The notes below the pieces were generated by a model, which saw only the letters and a list, made by a program, of their open reading frames with translations, had not been told where the DNA came from and searched no databases. Shown here in pieces: positions 35,909-44,135 of a DNA stretch of 64,000 bases. Position 1 is the stretch's first letter; every line of letters starts with the position of its first letter. The DNA is from Brevundimonas huaxiensis (GTDB lineage: Bacteria > Pseudomonadota > Alphaproteobacteria > Caulobacterales > Caulobacteraceae), in the NCBI RefSeq assembly GCF_014218725.1, contig NZ_JABBJE010000002.1, positions 62,001 to 126,000 of the forward strand, in the 5' to 3' direction. Made by a program: the position numbers and the translations under genes.

Positions 35909-36940
35909 ATGGCTTCGACAAGCGGCAAGACGAACCGTCAATGGGTGCTGCGACAGCGCCCGAAGGGCCTGATCCAGCCCGGCGATCTGGAACTGGTCGA
36001 GACGGCCATCCCTGATCTGCAGGAAAACGAGGTGCTGGTCCGCACGGTCTATCTGTCGCTGGACCCGACCAATCGCACCTGGATGAACGATTCCGAGGGC
36101 TATCTGCCGCCGGTCGGCCTGGGGGAGGTCATGCGCGGCCTGACGCTGGGCGTGGTCGAAGCCTCGCGATCCAGCCGCTTCAAAACAGGCGATGTCGTCA
36201 TGCCGACCTCGGGCGGCTGGGCCGACTATGCGGTCGTGCCGGAAAGCGGCCTGCGTCCGGTCCACCGTGCGCCCGGCCTGCCGTTGACGGCCAATATGTC
36301 GGTGCTCGGCATGACCGGCCTTACCGCCTATTTCGGCGTCACCGATGTGTTGAAGGCCAAGGAAGGCGAGACCATCGTCATCTCGGCCGCCGCCGGCGCG
36401 GTCGGCTCCATCGCGGGGCAGATCGCCAAACAGCGCGGCTGCCGCGTCATCGGCATCGCGGGCGGCCCGCAGAAGTGCGCCTGGCTGACCGACGAACTCG
36501 GCTTCGACGCGGCCATCGATTACAAGAACGAGGATGTCGGCGAGGCGCTGGACCGTCTGGCCCCCGACGGCGTCGATCTGAATTTCGAGAATGTCGGCGG
36601 CGACATCATGATCGCGGTGTTCAACCGGCTGAAGGTCCACGGCCGGATGGCGGTCTGCGGCCTGGTGTCCTCCTACAATGCCACCAAGGCGCCGCCTTCG
36701 CCGAACTTCGCGCGCATCATCACCCATCGCCTGCACGTCCAGGGCTTCCTGGTTCTGGACTACGCTCCGCGCGCGCGAGAGATGGTCGCGGAAATGGGCC
36801 CATGGCTGGCGGACGGCCGTGTGAAGTGGAAGGTTCACGTCGACGACGGGCTGGAAGGCGCGGTGGGGTCGTTGAATCGCTTGTTCACCGGCGATCACGA
36901 CGGCAAGCTGCTGGTTCGCGTTTCCGAAGAACCCGCCTGA
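35909..36940 (+). CDS. NADPH-dependent MDR-superfamily oxidoreductase (curcumin reductase-like)
   Basis: Medium-chain reductase of the CurA/leukotriene-B4-dehydrogenase-like group, acting on double bonds of enones with NADPH. N-terminal GroES-like fold (LSLDPTNRTWMNDSEGYLPPVGLGEVMRG), then the Rossmann motif VISAAAGAVGSIAGQIAKQRGCRV, then FENVGGDIMIAVFNRL. 343 residues. The ATG at 35909 follows GGAG. It lies just after the small RNA terminator; whether readthrough from the stress promoter reaches it is open. The MaoC-like gene follows after 15 bases. Confidence 0.88.
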   Translation: MASTSGKTNRQWVLRQRPKGLIQPGDLELVETAIPDLQENEVLVRTVYLSLDPTNRTWMNDSEGYLPPVGLGEVMRGLTLGVVEASRSSRFKTGDVVMPTSGGWADYAVVPESGLRPVHRAPGLPLTANMSVLGMTGLTAYFGVTDVLKAKEGETIVISAAAGAVGSIAGQIAKQRGCRVIGIAGGPQKCAWLTDELGFDAAIDYKNEDVGEALDRLAPDGVDLNFENVGGDIMIAVFNRLKVHGRMAVCGLVSSYNATKAPPSPNFARIITHRLHVQGFLVLDYAPRAREMVAEMGPWLADGRVKWKVHVDDGLEGAVGSLNRLFTGDHDGKLLVRVSEEPA

Positions 36941-36955
36941 ACCCAAGGTCTGCGC

Positions 36956-37363
36956 ATGAGCGATCCGCTGCACGTCCATTTCGAAGACCTGGAGGTGGGG
37001 CAGGTCGTGCCGCTGGGCGCCTGTGCGATCGACCAGGGGGCGCTGGACGTCTTCATCGAGCGGTTCTCGCCGGGCTGGGACGTGGCCTACGGCGCGCCGG
37101 ACGCCATGGTCTATGTGCTGTGGAGCCGACTGGCGGCCGACAAGTCCGGCGGCTGGGCCCAGACGAAGGTCCTGGCCGTCGATGGACTGCGTTACATGCG
37201 CAATCCCCCGGCGGGCGAACTGCTGCGGGGTCGCATGACGGTGATGGGCAAGGATCCGGTCGGCGACGACAAGGGCATTGTCATCGCCTCGCATGACCTG
37301 CTGGACGAGGCTGGGCGTCTGGTCTTTTCCTGCCTGACGCGGGCGCTGTTTTCGCGCCGCTGA
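36956..37363 (+). CDS. MaoC-like hotdog-fold protein
   Basis: A 135-residue protein with a single hotdog domain (FEDLEVGQVVPLGACAIDQG, then LAVDGLRYMRNPPAGELLRGRMTV). The canonical Asp-His hydratase pair of MaoC (as DxNPxH) is not evident near the N-terminus, so it may be a non-catalytic or altered member. It starts 15 bases after the oxidoreductase stop and both probably handle an enoyl-type substrate; that is inference. Confidence 0.78.
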   Translation: MSDPLHVHFEDLEVGQVVPLGACAIDQGALDVFIERFSPGWDVAYGAPDAMVYVLWSRLAADKSGGWAQTKVLAVDGLRYMRNPPAGELLRGRMTVMGKDPVGDDKGIVIASHDLLDEAGRLVFSCLTRALFSRR

Positions 37364-37370
37364 AACGAAA

Positions 37371-37400
37371 AACGCCCCGCCGGCGAACCGGCGGGGCGTT
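37371..37400 (-). terminator. Strong terminator between MaoC-like and sapC genes
   Basis: A perfect 13-pair stem (AACGCCCCGCCGG / CCGGCGGGGCGTT) with a CGAA loop. The minus strand continues with TTTTTCG, so it terminates sapC; on the plus strand no T-run follows but it may also stop the MaoC transcript. Confidence 0.85.
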
Positions 37401-37424
37401 GATCGATCTTCGACAGACCGGGTC

Positions 37425-38207
37425 TTAGTTGACCGAGGTCGGGGCCTGGGCCTGACGCATCACGGCCATGGCGATCAGGCGGTCCCAACCGACCAGCGAC
37501 ACCAGGTGGGCGTAGATCTGGCCCAGGGCGCCGTTGTCGCGCAGCTCGACCAGCTTCTCGGCGGGCAGGGCGCGCAGCTTGTCTTCAGACACCGCATAGT
37601 ATTCGGCCAGCTTCTGCGGCTGACCCGGCGTGCCGTCGGGATTGCGCGGCGTGAAGTGGGCTTCGCGGATGTCCAGCAGGTCCAGATCCTTGACCAGGGC
37701 GACGAAGCCCTCTGTGCGCTGGCGCTCCTGTTCGAAGTTGTTGCAGAACTCCATCGCCATGTTCGTGTAGTCGCTGGGCTGGCCGTCGACGAACAGCGGG
37801 TTCTGGCCGCCCTCGGCGACGATCGAGGCGCCGCGGTCGATGCACAGGATCAGGCGCTGGTTCTGCTTGTCGTCCGCGAAGACGAACGGATAGCGGCGCA
37901 CATAGGCCGGCACATAGGCGTCGGCGCGGAACTCGCCGTCGGGCGCCACGAACAGGTTCTCGTTCGAGCTCAGGCCCATCACGGCGACCGGCTGGCGGTT
38001 CTCGCCGGTGAAGATGATCGGATAAGACAGGGCGGCGGCCGAGAATTCGGTGACCGTCAACGGCACGATATTGGTCTGGGCCACGAAGGCGTAGGGCTTG
38101 TCGCTCGGGTTCACGCCCAGGCCGCCGTGGACGCTCTGATCCAGCGGTTCGGGGTTGGTGTAGAAGAGGACGTTGCCTTCAAGCGGCGAATTGTTCGTGT
38201 CGGTCAT
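37425..38207 (-). CDS. SapC family protein
   Basis: A 260-residue member of the SapC family, named for a gene near the S-layer secretion genes in Campylobacter and found widely in Caulobacterales. N-terminal LDQSVHGGLGV and AQTNIVPLTVTEFSAAALSYPIIF are the recognisable family segments. It has no signal peptide or TM helix, so it is probably cytoplasmic. Function unknown. No S-layer or secretion genes are adjacent; the gene stands alone on its strand. Confidence 0.83.
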   Translation of the reverse strand: MTDTNNSPLEGNVLFYTNPEPLDQSVHGGLGVNPSDKPYAFVAQTNIVPLTVTEFSAAALSYPIIFTGENRQPVAVMGLSSNENLFVAPDGEFRADAYVPAYVRRYPFVFADDKQNQRLILCIDRGASIVAEGGQNPLFVDGQPSDYTNMAMEFCNNFEQERQRTEGFVALVKDLDLLDIREAHFTPRNPDGTPGQPQKLAEYYAVSEDKLRALPAEKLVELRDNGALGQIYAHLVSLVGWDRLIAMAVMRQAQAPTSVN

Positions 38208-38324
38208 GAAGCGAGGACGCTCTGGTTAAAGATCGGAGGCGCGCCTTCTAGCTCAACGCCGCGCAACCGGCAAACCCGCGATGCGTCGGTTGCAGTGGGG
38301 GGCGCCAGCCATTAGCTGTGGCGT

Positions 38325-38813
38325 ATGGGTTCCGCCTGCGATCACGACCATCACCACTCCGGCCTGAACGGCGGGGCGCTGGACCGCGCCCTGGCGGCGG
38401 CCGAGGCGCGCGCGGTCCAGCAGGGCGAGCGGATGACGGCCCAGCGTCGTCGCGTCCTGGCCCTGCTTCTGGAAAGCGGCGAGCCGGTGAAGGCCTACGA
38501 TCTGATCGCGCGTTTCGGCGAAGACGGCCAGGCCGCCAAGCCGCCGACCGTCTATCGCGCGCTGGAGTTTCTGGAACGGCTGGGCATGGTGCACCGCATC
38601 GCCTCCATCAGCGCCTATGTCGCCTGCACCGACGACGGCGAGGCCGCCCACGCGGCCGCCTTCTTGATCTGCGACTGCTGCGGCGCGACGCGCGAGGTCA
38701 GCGGACCGGACCAGAGCGCCATGAACGCCGCAGCCTCAGCCGCCGGCTACGCCATCGCCCGCACGACGATCGAGGCGCACGGTCGCTGCGCCGCCTGTCG
38801 CGACGTCGCATGA
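38325..38813 (+). CDS. zur: Zinc uptake regulator Zur (Fur family)
   Basis: Fur-family repressor of 162 residues. The N-terminus is His-rich (DHDHHH), followed by the winged helix (MTAQRRRVLALLLESGEPVKAYDLI, PPTVYRALEFLERLGMVHR) and a C-terminal domain with two CxxC motifs, CDCC and CAAC, for the structural zinc. The cysteine motifs and the divergence from the Fur at 23673 favour Zur. It overlaps the following hydrolase gene by four bases (ATGA). A His-rich CobW GTPase lies 24 kb away. Confidence 0.87.
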   Translation: MGSACDHDHHHSGLNGGALDRALAAAEARAVQQGERMTAQRRRVLALLLESGEPVKAYDLIARFGEDGQAAKPPTVYRALEFLERLGMVHRIASISAYVACTDDGEAAHAAAFLICDCCGATREVSGPDQSAMNAAASAAGYAIARTTIEAHGRCAACRDVA

Positions 38814-39706
38814 CCATGGATGCGGCGTTGATGTCCCCACCGCGTCGCCTGTCCGTGCCGATCGACAATCGCTGGGGCGCCGGCGAGATGGCCGTGCTGG
38901 ATTTCGGCGATCCGAACCGGCCGGTCGATCTGATCTTCTCTCACGCCAACGGCTTCAACGCCGCCACCTATCGCAGCCTGTTGTCGCCGCTGTCGGCGTC
39001 CTTCCGGATCTGGGCACCGGATCTGCGCGGCCATGGCCGATCGGCCCTGCCGACCTTCACGCGACCCAAGACCAGCTGGCTGGACCACCGCGACGACCTG
39101 CTGGCGCTGCTCGAAGCCATCGACGGCCCGCCCGTGGTCATGGCCGGCCATTCGATGGGCGGCACGGCCTCGCTTCTGGCGGCCGCCGTCCGGCCGGATC
39201 GGGTGTCCAGCCTGGTGCTGTTCGATCCGGTGATCTGGAAACGCTCTGCGGTCTTCGCCTTCAACCTACCCTTCGCCTACAAGCTGATGAAGGCGATCCC
39301 CATCGCCAAGGCTACCCTGCGCCGTCGCAGTCAGTTCGACAGCCGCGAACAGGCCATGGCCGCCTATCGCGGGCGCGGCGCTTTCAAGGGTTGGCCCGAC
39401 ATGGTCCTGGCCGACTATCTTTCCGAAGGTCTGAACGAAGACGACGGCGCGTTCAGCCTGACCGCCGCGCCGGCCTGGGAGGCGGCCAACTACGCAGCCC
39501 AGGCGCACGATCCGTGGCGGGCCATGAAACGCTATCCCGGACCGGTTCGCATCCTCAAAGCCGAACACGGCGCCCTGACGCATTTGCCGGTCCAGCCCCG
39601 TGGCCTGCCCAATGTCTCGGTCGAGGTCGTGTCCGGCGGCGGGCACCTGTTCCCCATGACCCATGCCGACGTGGCGCGCGACGCCCTGTTCGACGCCGCC
39701 GTCTGA
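38810..39706 (+). CDS. Alpha/beta hydrolase
   Basis: A 298-residue alpha/beta hydrolase. The oxyanion HANGFN motif, nucleophile Ser in AGHSMGG and C-terminal catalytic His in GGGHLFP are present; Asp in DPVIWKRS precedes the lid region. No signal peptide, so cytoplasmic. The ATG at 38810 overlaps the zur stop (ATGA), so it is co-translated with zur; the functional link is unclear and it may simply share the operon. Confidence 0.87.
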   Translation: MTMDAALMSPPRRLSVPIDNRWGAGEMAVLDFGDPNRPVDLIFSHANGFNAATYRSLLSPLSASFRIWAPDLRGHGRSALPTFTRPKTSWLDHRDDLLALLEAIDGPPVVMAGHSMGGTASLLAAAVRPDRVSSLVLFDPVIWKRSAVFAFNLPFAYKLMKAIPIAKATLRRRSQFDSREQAMAAYRGRGAFKGWPDMVLADYLSEGLNEDDGAFSLTAAPAWEAANYAAQAHDPWRAMKRYPGPVRILKAEHGALTHLPVQPRGLPNVSVEVVSGGGHLFPMTHADVARDALFDAAV

Positions 39707-39872
39707 GAACGAATTCTGTAGGCGGAGCATGGGCGCGCGCTATAAGGGCGCCGCTGAGCATAACGCCCGCCGCCCGAGACGCCGCTTGTCCTTCTTCCAC
39801 GCCGGTCCCGCGCCCAAAGGCGCCGGCCCCCGCTCCGGGGCGCTGCGCGACGGCTTGATCCTCGCCCCAGGC

Positions 39873-40451
39873 ATGAAGGTCGGCCTGTTCGGCGGCTCCT
39901 TCAATCCCGCCCACGACGGTCACGCCCATGTCGCCGAGACCGCCATGCGGCGTCTGGATCTCGACCGGGTCGTCTGGCTGGTCTCGCCGCAGAACCCGTT
40001 GAAGGACGCCCGCCACAGCGCGCCGCTGGCGGACCGCATGGCCTCGGCGCGTCAGCATGCGCATGGTCCGTCTATGATCGTCTCGGACTTCGAGAGCCGG
40101 GCCGGCGTCGCCTGGACCGTCGATACCCTGCGCCTTCTGGTCGCGCGGCATCCGGGCGTGCATTTTGTCTGGCTGATGGGGTCGGACAATCTGGCCAGCT
40201 TCCACCGCTGGCGCGGCTGGACCGACATCATGCGGCTGATGCCGGTGGCGGTGATCGCCCGGCCGGGTTCGCTGCTGGACAGCCGCACGGCGCCGGCCGC
40301 CGCCCGCTTCGCCGGTTTCCGCATTCCGGCCCAGCAGGCGGGGCTTCTGCCGACGCTTCAGGCGCCCGCCTGGACCTATCTGACGGCGCCGCTCAACCCC
40401 CTGTCGTCCACGGCGATCAGGACCGGCAAGGGCGTGCGCGCCACCTCGTGA
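39873..40451 (+). CDS. nadD: Nicotinate-nucleotide adenylyltransferase
   Basis: Forms deamido-NAD from nicotinate mononucleotide and ATP. GLFGGSFNPAHDGHAH carries the HxGH nucleotidyl-transferase motif, and SSTAIRTGK near the end is the second nucleotide motif. The ATG at 39873 gives 192 residues, within the family range; an ATG at 39729 would add 48 Arg/Pro-rich residues with no family match and is the less likely choice. It opens the nadD-rsfS-rlmH-envC-ctpA run. nadE lies at the far end of the window. Confidence 0.9.
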   Translation: MKVGLFGGSFNPAHDGHAHVAETAMRRLDLDRVVWLVSPQNPLKDARHSAPLADRMASARQHAHGPSMIVSDFESRAGVAWTVDTLRLLVARHPGVHFVWLMGSDNLASFHRWRGWTDIMRLMPVAVIARPGSLLDSRTAPAAARFAGFRIPAQQAGLLPTLQAPAWTYLTAPLNPLSSTAIRTGKGVRATS

Positions 40452-40595
40452 TCGCCGGATGATTCGGGCGGCGGTTCACGTTGCGGCCCATCCGTGCTAG
40501 AGGGCTTCTTTAGTCAACGCTCCCGGAGCCCTCCGCTGACCCCCTCGCCCGCGTATAATACGCAAGACGCCGCCGTCTCGAATACGGCGCACGAG

Positions 40596-41030
40596 ATGGA
40601 CCCTATCGAACCTCTCCATTCCGAAGACGGCTTTGAATCCGACGCCTCGCCGCGCGGCTTCGACGATTCCGCTCCCCGCCCCGTCGGCTCCACGCCGCTG
40701 GAAGAAGCCCTGCTGAGCCGCCTCGACGAGGACAAGGCCCAGGACATGGTCCTGATCGACCTGAAGGGCAAAAGCGCCATGGCTGACACCATGATCGTGG
40801 CGTCCGGTCGTTCGCACCGTCACGTCGGCGCCATCGCCGACCACCTGCTGCGCACGCTCAAGGAACAGGGGCTGGGCAAGGCCAAGGTCGAGGGCCTGCC
40901 GCACTGCGACTGGGTTCTGATCGACGCCGGCGATGTGATCGTGCACCTGTTCCGCCCGGAAGTGCGCACCTTCTACAACATCGAAAAGATCTGGGCGGTT
41001 GATTCCGCCCACCGCATGGTCCGCGACTGA
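40596..41030 (+). CDS. rsfS: Ribosomal silencing factor RsfS
   Basis: RsfS/Iojap protein that binds uL14 and blocks subunit joining in poor conditions. The core (EALLSRLDEDKAQDMVLIDL, then MADTMIVASGRSHRHVGAIADHL and HCDWVLIDAGDVIVHLFRPEVRTFYNIEKIW) is complete. From the ATG at 40596 there is a 30-residue acidic extension before the core. A GTG at 40494 is possible, but a TATAAT sequence at 40554-40559 would put transcription downstream of it. rlmH follows after four bases. Confidence 0.92.
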   Translation: MDPIEPLHSEDGFESDASPRGFDDSAPRPVGSTPLEEALLSRLDEDKAQDMVLIDLKGKSAMADTMIVASGRSHRHVGAIADHLLRTLKEQGLGKAKVEGLPHCDWVLIDAGDVIVHLFRPEVRTFYNIEKIWAVDSAHRMVRD

Positions 41031-41034
41031 CACC

Positions 41035-41499
41035 ATGAAGCTGAGCATCGTCGCCATCGGCCGACCGGGCCGGGGGCCTGAAGCGACGCTCGCCGACGAC
41101 TACGCCAAGCGCGCCACCCTGTCGGGACGCGCGCTTGGCCTCGGTCCCCTCGAACTGATCGATCTGGAAGCTCGCAGACCAGGCAAGCCGCCGGAGGCTG
41201 AGCTGATCTTGGCTGCCGCAGAGGGCGCGCACCTGATCGCCTGCGACGAGCGCGGCAAGACCTATTCCTCGCGCGCCTTCGCCGACCACATCGCCAAATT
41301 GAGGGATCAGGGCGAGCGCCGTCTGGTTTTCGCCATCGGCGGGGCGGACGGCCTGGACGCCAGCGTGCGCCAGGCCGCATCCTCGACCCTGGCCTTCGGT
41401 CCCCAGACCTGGCCCCACGCCCTGGCGCGCGCCATGCTGGCCGAACAGCTGTATCGTGCCGTGACCATCCTGGCCGGATCGCCCTATCATCGCGACTGA
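41035..41499 (+). CDS. rlmH: 23S rRNA (pseudouridine1915-N3)-methyltransferase RlmH
   Basis: SPOUT methyltransferase of 154 residues that modifies pseudouridine 1915 in the decoding-facing helix 69. The trefoil-knot SAM site can be read in LIACDERGKTYSS and FAIGGADGLDASV, with LARAMLAEQLYRAVTILAGSPYHRD at the end, the family signature. The ATG at 41035 is chosen over an upstream frame that overlaps rsfS. Standard rsfS-rlmH order. Confidence 0.95.
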   Translation: MKLSIVAIGRPGRGPEATLADDYAKRATLSGRALGLGPLELIDLEARRPGKPPEAELILAAAEGAHLIACDERGKTYSSRAFADHIAKLRDQGERRLVFAIGGADGLDASVRQAASSTLAFGPQTWPHALARAMLAEQLYRAVTILAGSPYHRD

Positions 41500-41500
41500 C

Positions 41501-42580
41501 ATGCGTCGCGCCATACCCTTATCGCTGGCCCTGCTGACGGGTTTCGTCTGCGCCGCCCCGGCGATGAGCAGGCAGGCGCCCGAGAGCGAACTGTCGCGCA
41601 TCCAGGCCGAATACCGCGACGAGACGGTGCGCGCCCGTCGTCTGCGCGCCGACGCCGACGCCGCCAAGACCGAACTGGCCCAGCTGGAGCGCCGCCTGGC
41701 TTCGCTGCGGGCCGACGAACAGACCGGCGACCGCCAGATCGACGATCAGCGCGCCCGGCTCCAGCAACTGACCGAACGCGAGGCCGAACTGGTCACGGAT
41801 CTGGCGCGGGAGCGCGGCGCCCAGGGCCGTCTGCTCAGCGCGCTGCAGATGATGAGCCGCCGACCGCCGCCGCCCTTGCTGGTGCCCGCCGACAAGGCCA
41901 TCGACACCGTGCGCGCCTCCATCCTGCTCAAGGCCATGACGCCGGATCTGGAAAGCCGCGCCAAGGTGCTGGCCGCCCGTCAGGCCGAGATCATGCGCAT
42001 CCGCCGCCTCGCCGTCCTGTCCTCGGAGCGACTGCTGACGACCGAGAGCGAGCAGGGCGACCGGCGCGGCGAGATCGAGGGGCTGACGGCGCGCAAGACC
42101 GCCCTGACCGCCGTCCTGAATGCCGAGGCCCGCGCCGCCGAACGCGCCGCCGCCGTGCTGGAGCGCCGCATTCGCGAACTGGGCGGCGCGGTCCCGACGA
42201 CCCAGGCCGAAGAGACGCCGACCGCCCGCCTTCCGGCCGGACGCGGCCGCCTCAGTTCGCCTGTCGCCGGCGCGCCCAGCCAGACCTGGGGCGCCGGAAC
42301 CTCCGGCTGGCGCTGGCGGGCCGACCGCGCGGCCGTCACCGCGCCTGCCGACGCCAAGGTCGCCTACGCCGGGCCGCTGACGGGGTGGGGCAATGTGGTG
42401 GTGCTGGATCTCGGTCCCGGCTGGCGCGCCGTCATCGCCGGGCTGGAAAGCGTCGATGTCGGCCCGGACGCCCGGGTCTCGGACGGCCAGACCCTGGGGC
42501 GCAGCGGCCCGGACGGCGACGTCTATTTCGAACTGCGTCGCGACGAACGGCCGATCGATCCGGGACCGTGGTTGCGGTGA
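41501..42580 (+). CDS. envC: EnvC-like murein hydrolase activator
   Basis: Periplasmic protein of 359 residues: signal peptide (IPLSLALLTGFVCAAPAMS), a long coiled coil over about residues 28-235 (repeated Ala/Glu/Arg heptads) and a C-terminal LytM/M23 domain from about 245 (VTAPADAKVAYAGPLTGWGNVVVLDLGPG). The M23 zinc ligands are degenerate: the usual HxH near the end is VYFELR, so it is predicted to activate amidases rather than cut peptidoglycan. Starts one base after the rlmH stop and precedes ctpA. Confidence 0.88.
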   Translation: MRRAIPLSLALLTGFVCAAPAMSRQAPESELSRIQAEYRDETVRARRLRADADAAKTELAQLERRLASLRADEQTGDRQIDDQRARLQQLTEREAELVTDLARERGAQGRLLSALQMMSRRPPPPLLVPADKAIDTVRASILLKAMTPDLESRAKVLAARQAEIMRIRRLAVLSSERLLTTESEQGDRRGEIEGLTARKTALTAVLNAEARAAERAAAVLERRIRELGGAVPTTQAEETPTARLPAGRGRLSSPVAGAPSQTWGAGTSGWRWRADRAAVTAPADAKVAYAGPLTGWGNVVVLDLGPGWRAVIAGLESVDVGPDARVSDGQTLGRSGPDGDVYFELRRDERPIDPGPWLR

Positions 42581-42719
42581 ACCCGCAATAGTCCTTTGCA
42601 TTCTCGTCTGACGCTGATTTTATCGGCGGGACGCCGCGTCGCCACGATTTGGTCGTGAGGACGGGGCCTTAACCTACCTACGGGCGCCCACAGTGATCGG
42701 CCCGACCGAAAGAGACCGA

Positions 42720-44096
42720 ATGCGTAAACTGCTCCTCGTCGGCTGCGCCGCTCTGGTGCTCGGCGGATCCGCCGCTGCTGTCAGCAGCCAGACCCCGCGA
42801 AACGAAACCTTCCGCATGCTGGAGCTGTTCGGCGACGTGGTGGGCATCGTCGAGCAGGCTTACGTCGTCCCGGTCGACAACAAGAAGCTGATCGAGGCCG
42901 CGCTGGCCGGCATGATGACGGCGCTGGACCCGCACTCCAACTATCTGCCGCCCTCCAACTACGACGACCTGCGCGAACGCACCGAGGGCCAGTATTCGGG
43001 CGTCGGCCTGACCATCAGCGCCGACGGCGGCATGGTGAAGGTCATCTCGCCGATGGACGACAGTCCCGCCGCCAAGGCCGGGGTCCAGGCGGGCGACGTG
43101 ATCTCTTCCATCGAGGGCCAGAACGCGGCGGGCCTGACGGTCAGCCAGGTGTCCGAAAAGCTGCGCGGCGCCGTGGGCACCAGCGTCAAGGTGACCTTCC
43201 TGCGCGACGGTTCAGATCCGCTGGAAGTGACCCTGACCCGCGAGGTCATCAAGGTTCAATCGGTCACAGGCAGGGTCGAAGGCGACTTCGGCTATCTGCG
43301 CGTCTCGACCTTCAACGAAAACACCGGCCGCGAGCTGAACGAGGCCATCGCCAAGATCAAGGCCGAGAAGCCGGGCGTGAAGGGCTATGTTCTGGACCTG
43401 CGCAACAACGGCGGCGGCCTGCTGAACGCCGCCATCGACGTGTCCGACGCCTTCCTGGAACGCGGCGAGATCGTCAGCCAGCGGGGCAGGAAGCCCGAGC
43501 AGATCCAGCGCTATTCCGCCAAGCCCGGCGACGTCACGGGCGGCCTGCCGCTGGTCGTCTTGGTCAACTACGGTTCGGCCTCGGCGTCGGAAATCGTCGC
43601 CGGCGCCTTGAAGGATCATCAGCGCGCGACCATCGTGGGCCTGACCAGCTTCGGCAAGGGTTCGGTGCAAACGGTGATCCCGCTGCGCCAGGGCCAGGAC
43701 GGCGCCTTGTCGATCACGACCGCGCGCTACTACACCCCCTCGGGCGCCTCGATCCAGAAGATCGGCATCGAGCCGGACCTGGAAGTCGCGCGTTCGGAGG
43801 CAGAGGCCCGCATCGTCTCGCGCTCCAGCTTCATCTATTCCGAGGCCGCCTACGCCACGGCCCTGGACGCCTCCATCGGCGCCGAGCGCAAGGGTCCGCA
43901 CACCCCGCGCGAAGCTCCGGGCGACAAGTTCGACAAGGAAAAGGACTATCAGCTTCAGCGCGCGCTGGACGTTCTGCGCGCCGGCGGCGACCTGTCGAAA
44001 CTGTCGGCCCCGCCCGAAGGCATCGTCGTCACCGAACCGGGCTCGACGCCCAAGCCCGACGCCGAACCAACGGCGGACGAACCGAAGGAAGAATAA
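42720..44096 (+). CDS. ctpA: Carboxy-terminal processing protease CtpA (S41)
   Basis: Periplasmic serine protease: signal peptide (KLLLVGCAALVLGGSAAAVSS), PDZ domain at about residues 80-160 (LTISADGGMVKVISPMDDSPA), S41 catalytic domain with nucleophile near Ser288 in GSASASEIVAGALKD and general-base Lys313 in SFGKGSVQ. 458 residues. A charged tail with PKPDAEPTADEPKEE ends it. The 139-base leader after envC suggests an extra promoter. In Caulobacter, CtpA processes envelope proteins; targets here are unknown. Confidence 0.93.
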   Translation: MRKLLLVGCAALVLGGSAAAVSSQTPRNETFRMLELFGDVVGIVEQAYVVPVDNKKLIEAALAGMMTALDPHSNYLPPSNYDDLRERTEGQYSGVGLTISADGGMVKVISPMDDSPAAKAGVQAGDVISSIEGQNAAGLTVSQVSEKLRGAVGTSVKVTFLRDGSDPLEVTLTREVIKVQSVTGRVEGDFGYLRVSTFNENTGRELNEAIAKIKAEKPGVKGYVLDLRNNGGGLLNAAIDVSDAFLERGEIVSQRGRKPEQIQRYSAKPGDVTGGLPLVVLVNYGSASASEIVAGALKDHQRATIVGLTSFGKGSVQTVIPLRQGQDGALSITTARYYTPSGASIQKIGIEPDLEVARSEAEARIVSRSSFIYSEAAYATALDASIGAERKGPHTPREAPGDKFDKEKDYQLQRALDVLRAGGDLSKLSAPPEGIVVTEPGSTPKPDAEPTADEPKEE

Positions 44097-44103
44097 GACG
44101 GGA

Positions 44104-44130
44104 AAGGGCGGCGCGAGCCGCCCTTTTTCT
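44104..44130 (+). terminator. Intrinsic terminator of the envC-ctpA run
   Basis: AAGGGCGGC (44104-44112), GCGA loop, GCCGCCCTT (44117-44125) and a TTTTT run. It lies seven bases after the ctpA stop, between ctpA and the convergent nspC. Confidence 0.88.
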
Positions 44131-44135
44131 TGCGC

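Noticed and set aside
40494..40595. Longer rsfS from GTG 40494
   Set aside because: The added residues are not family-like and a TATAAT lies inside them.
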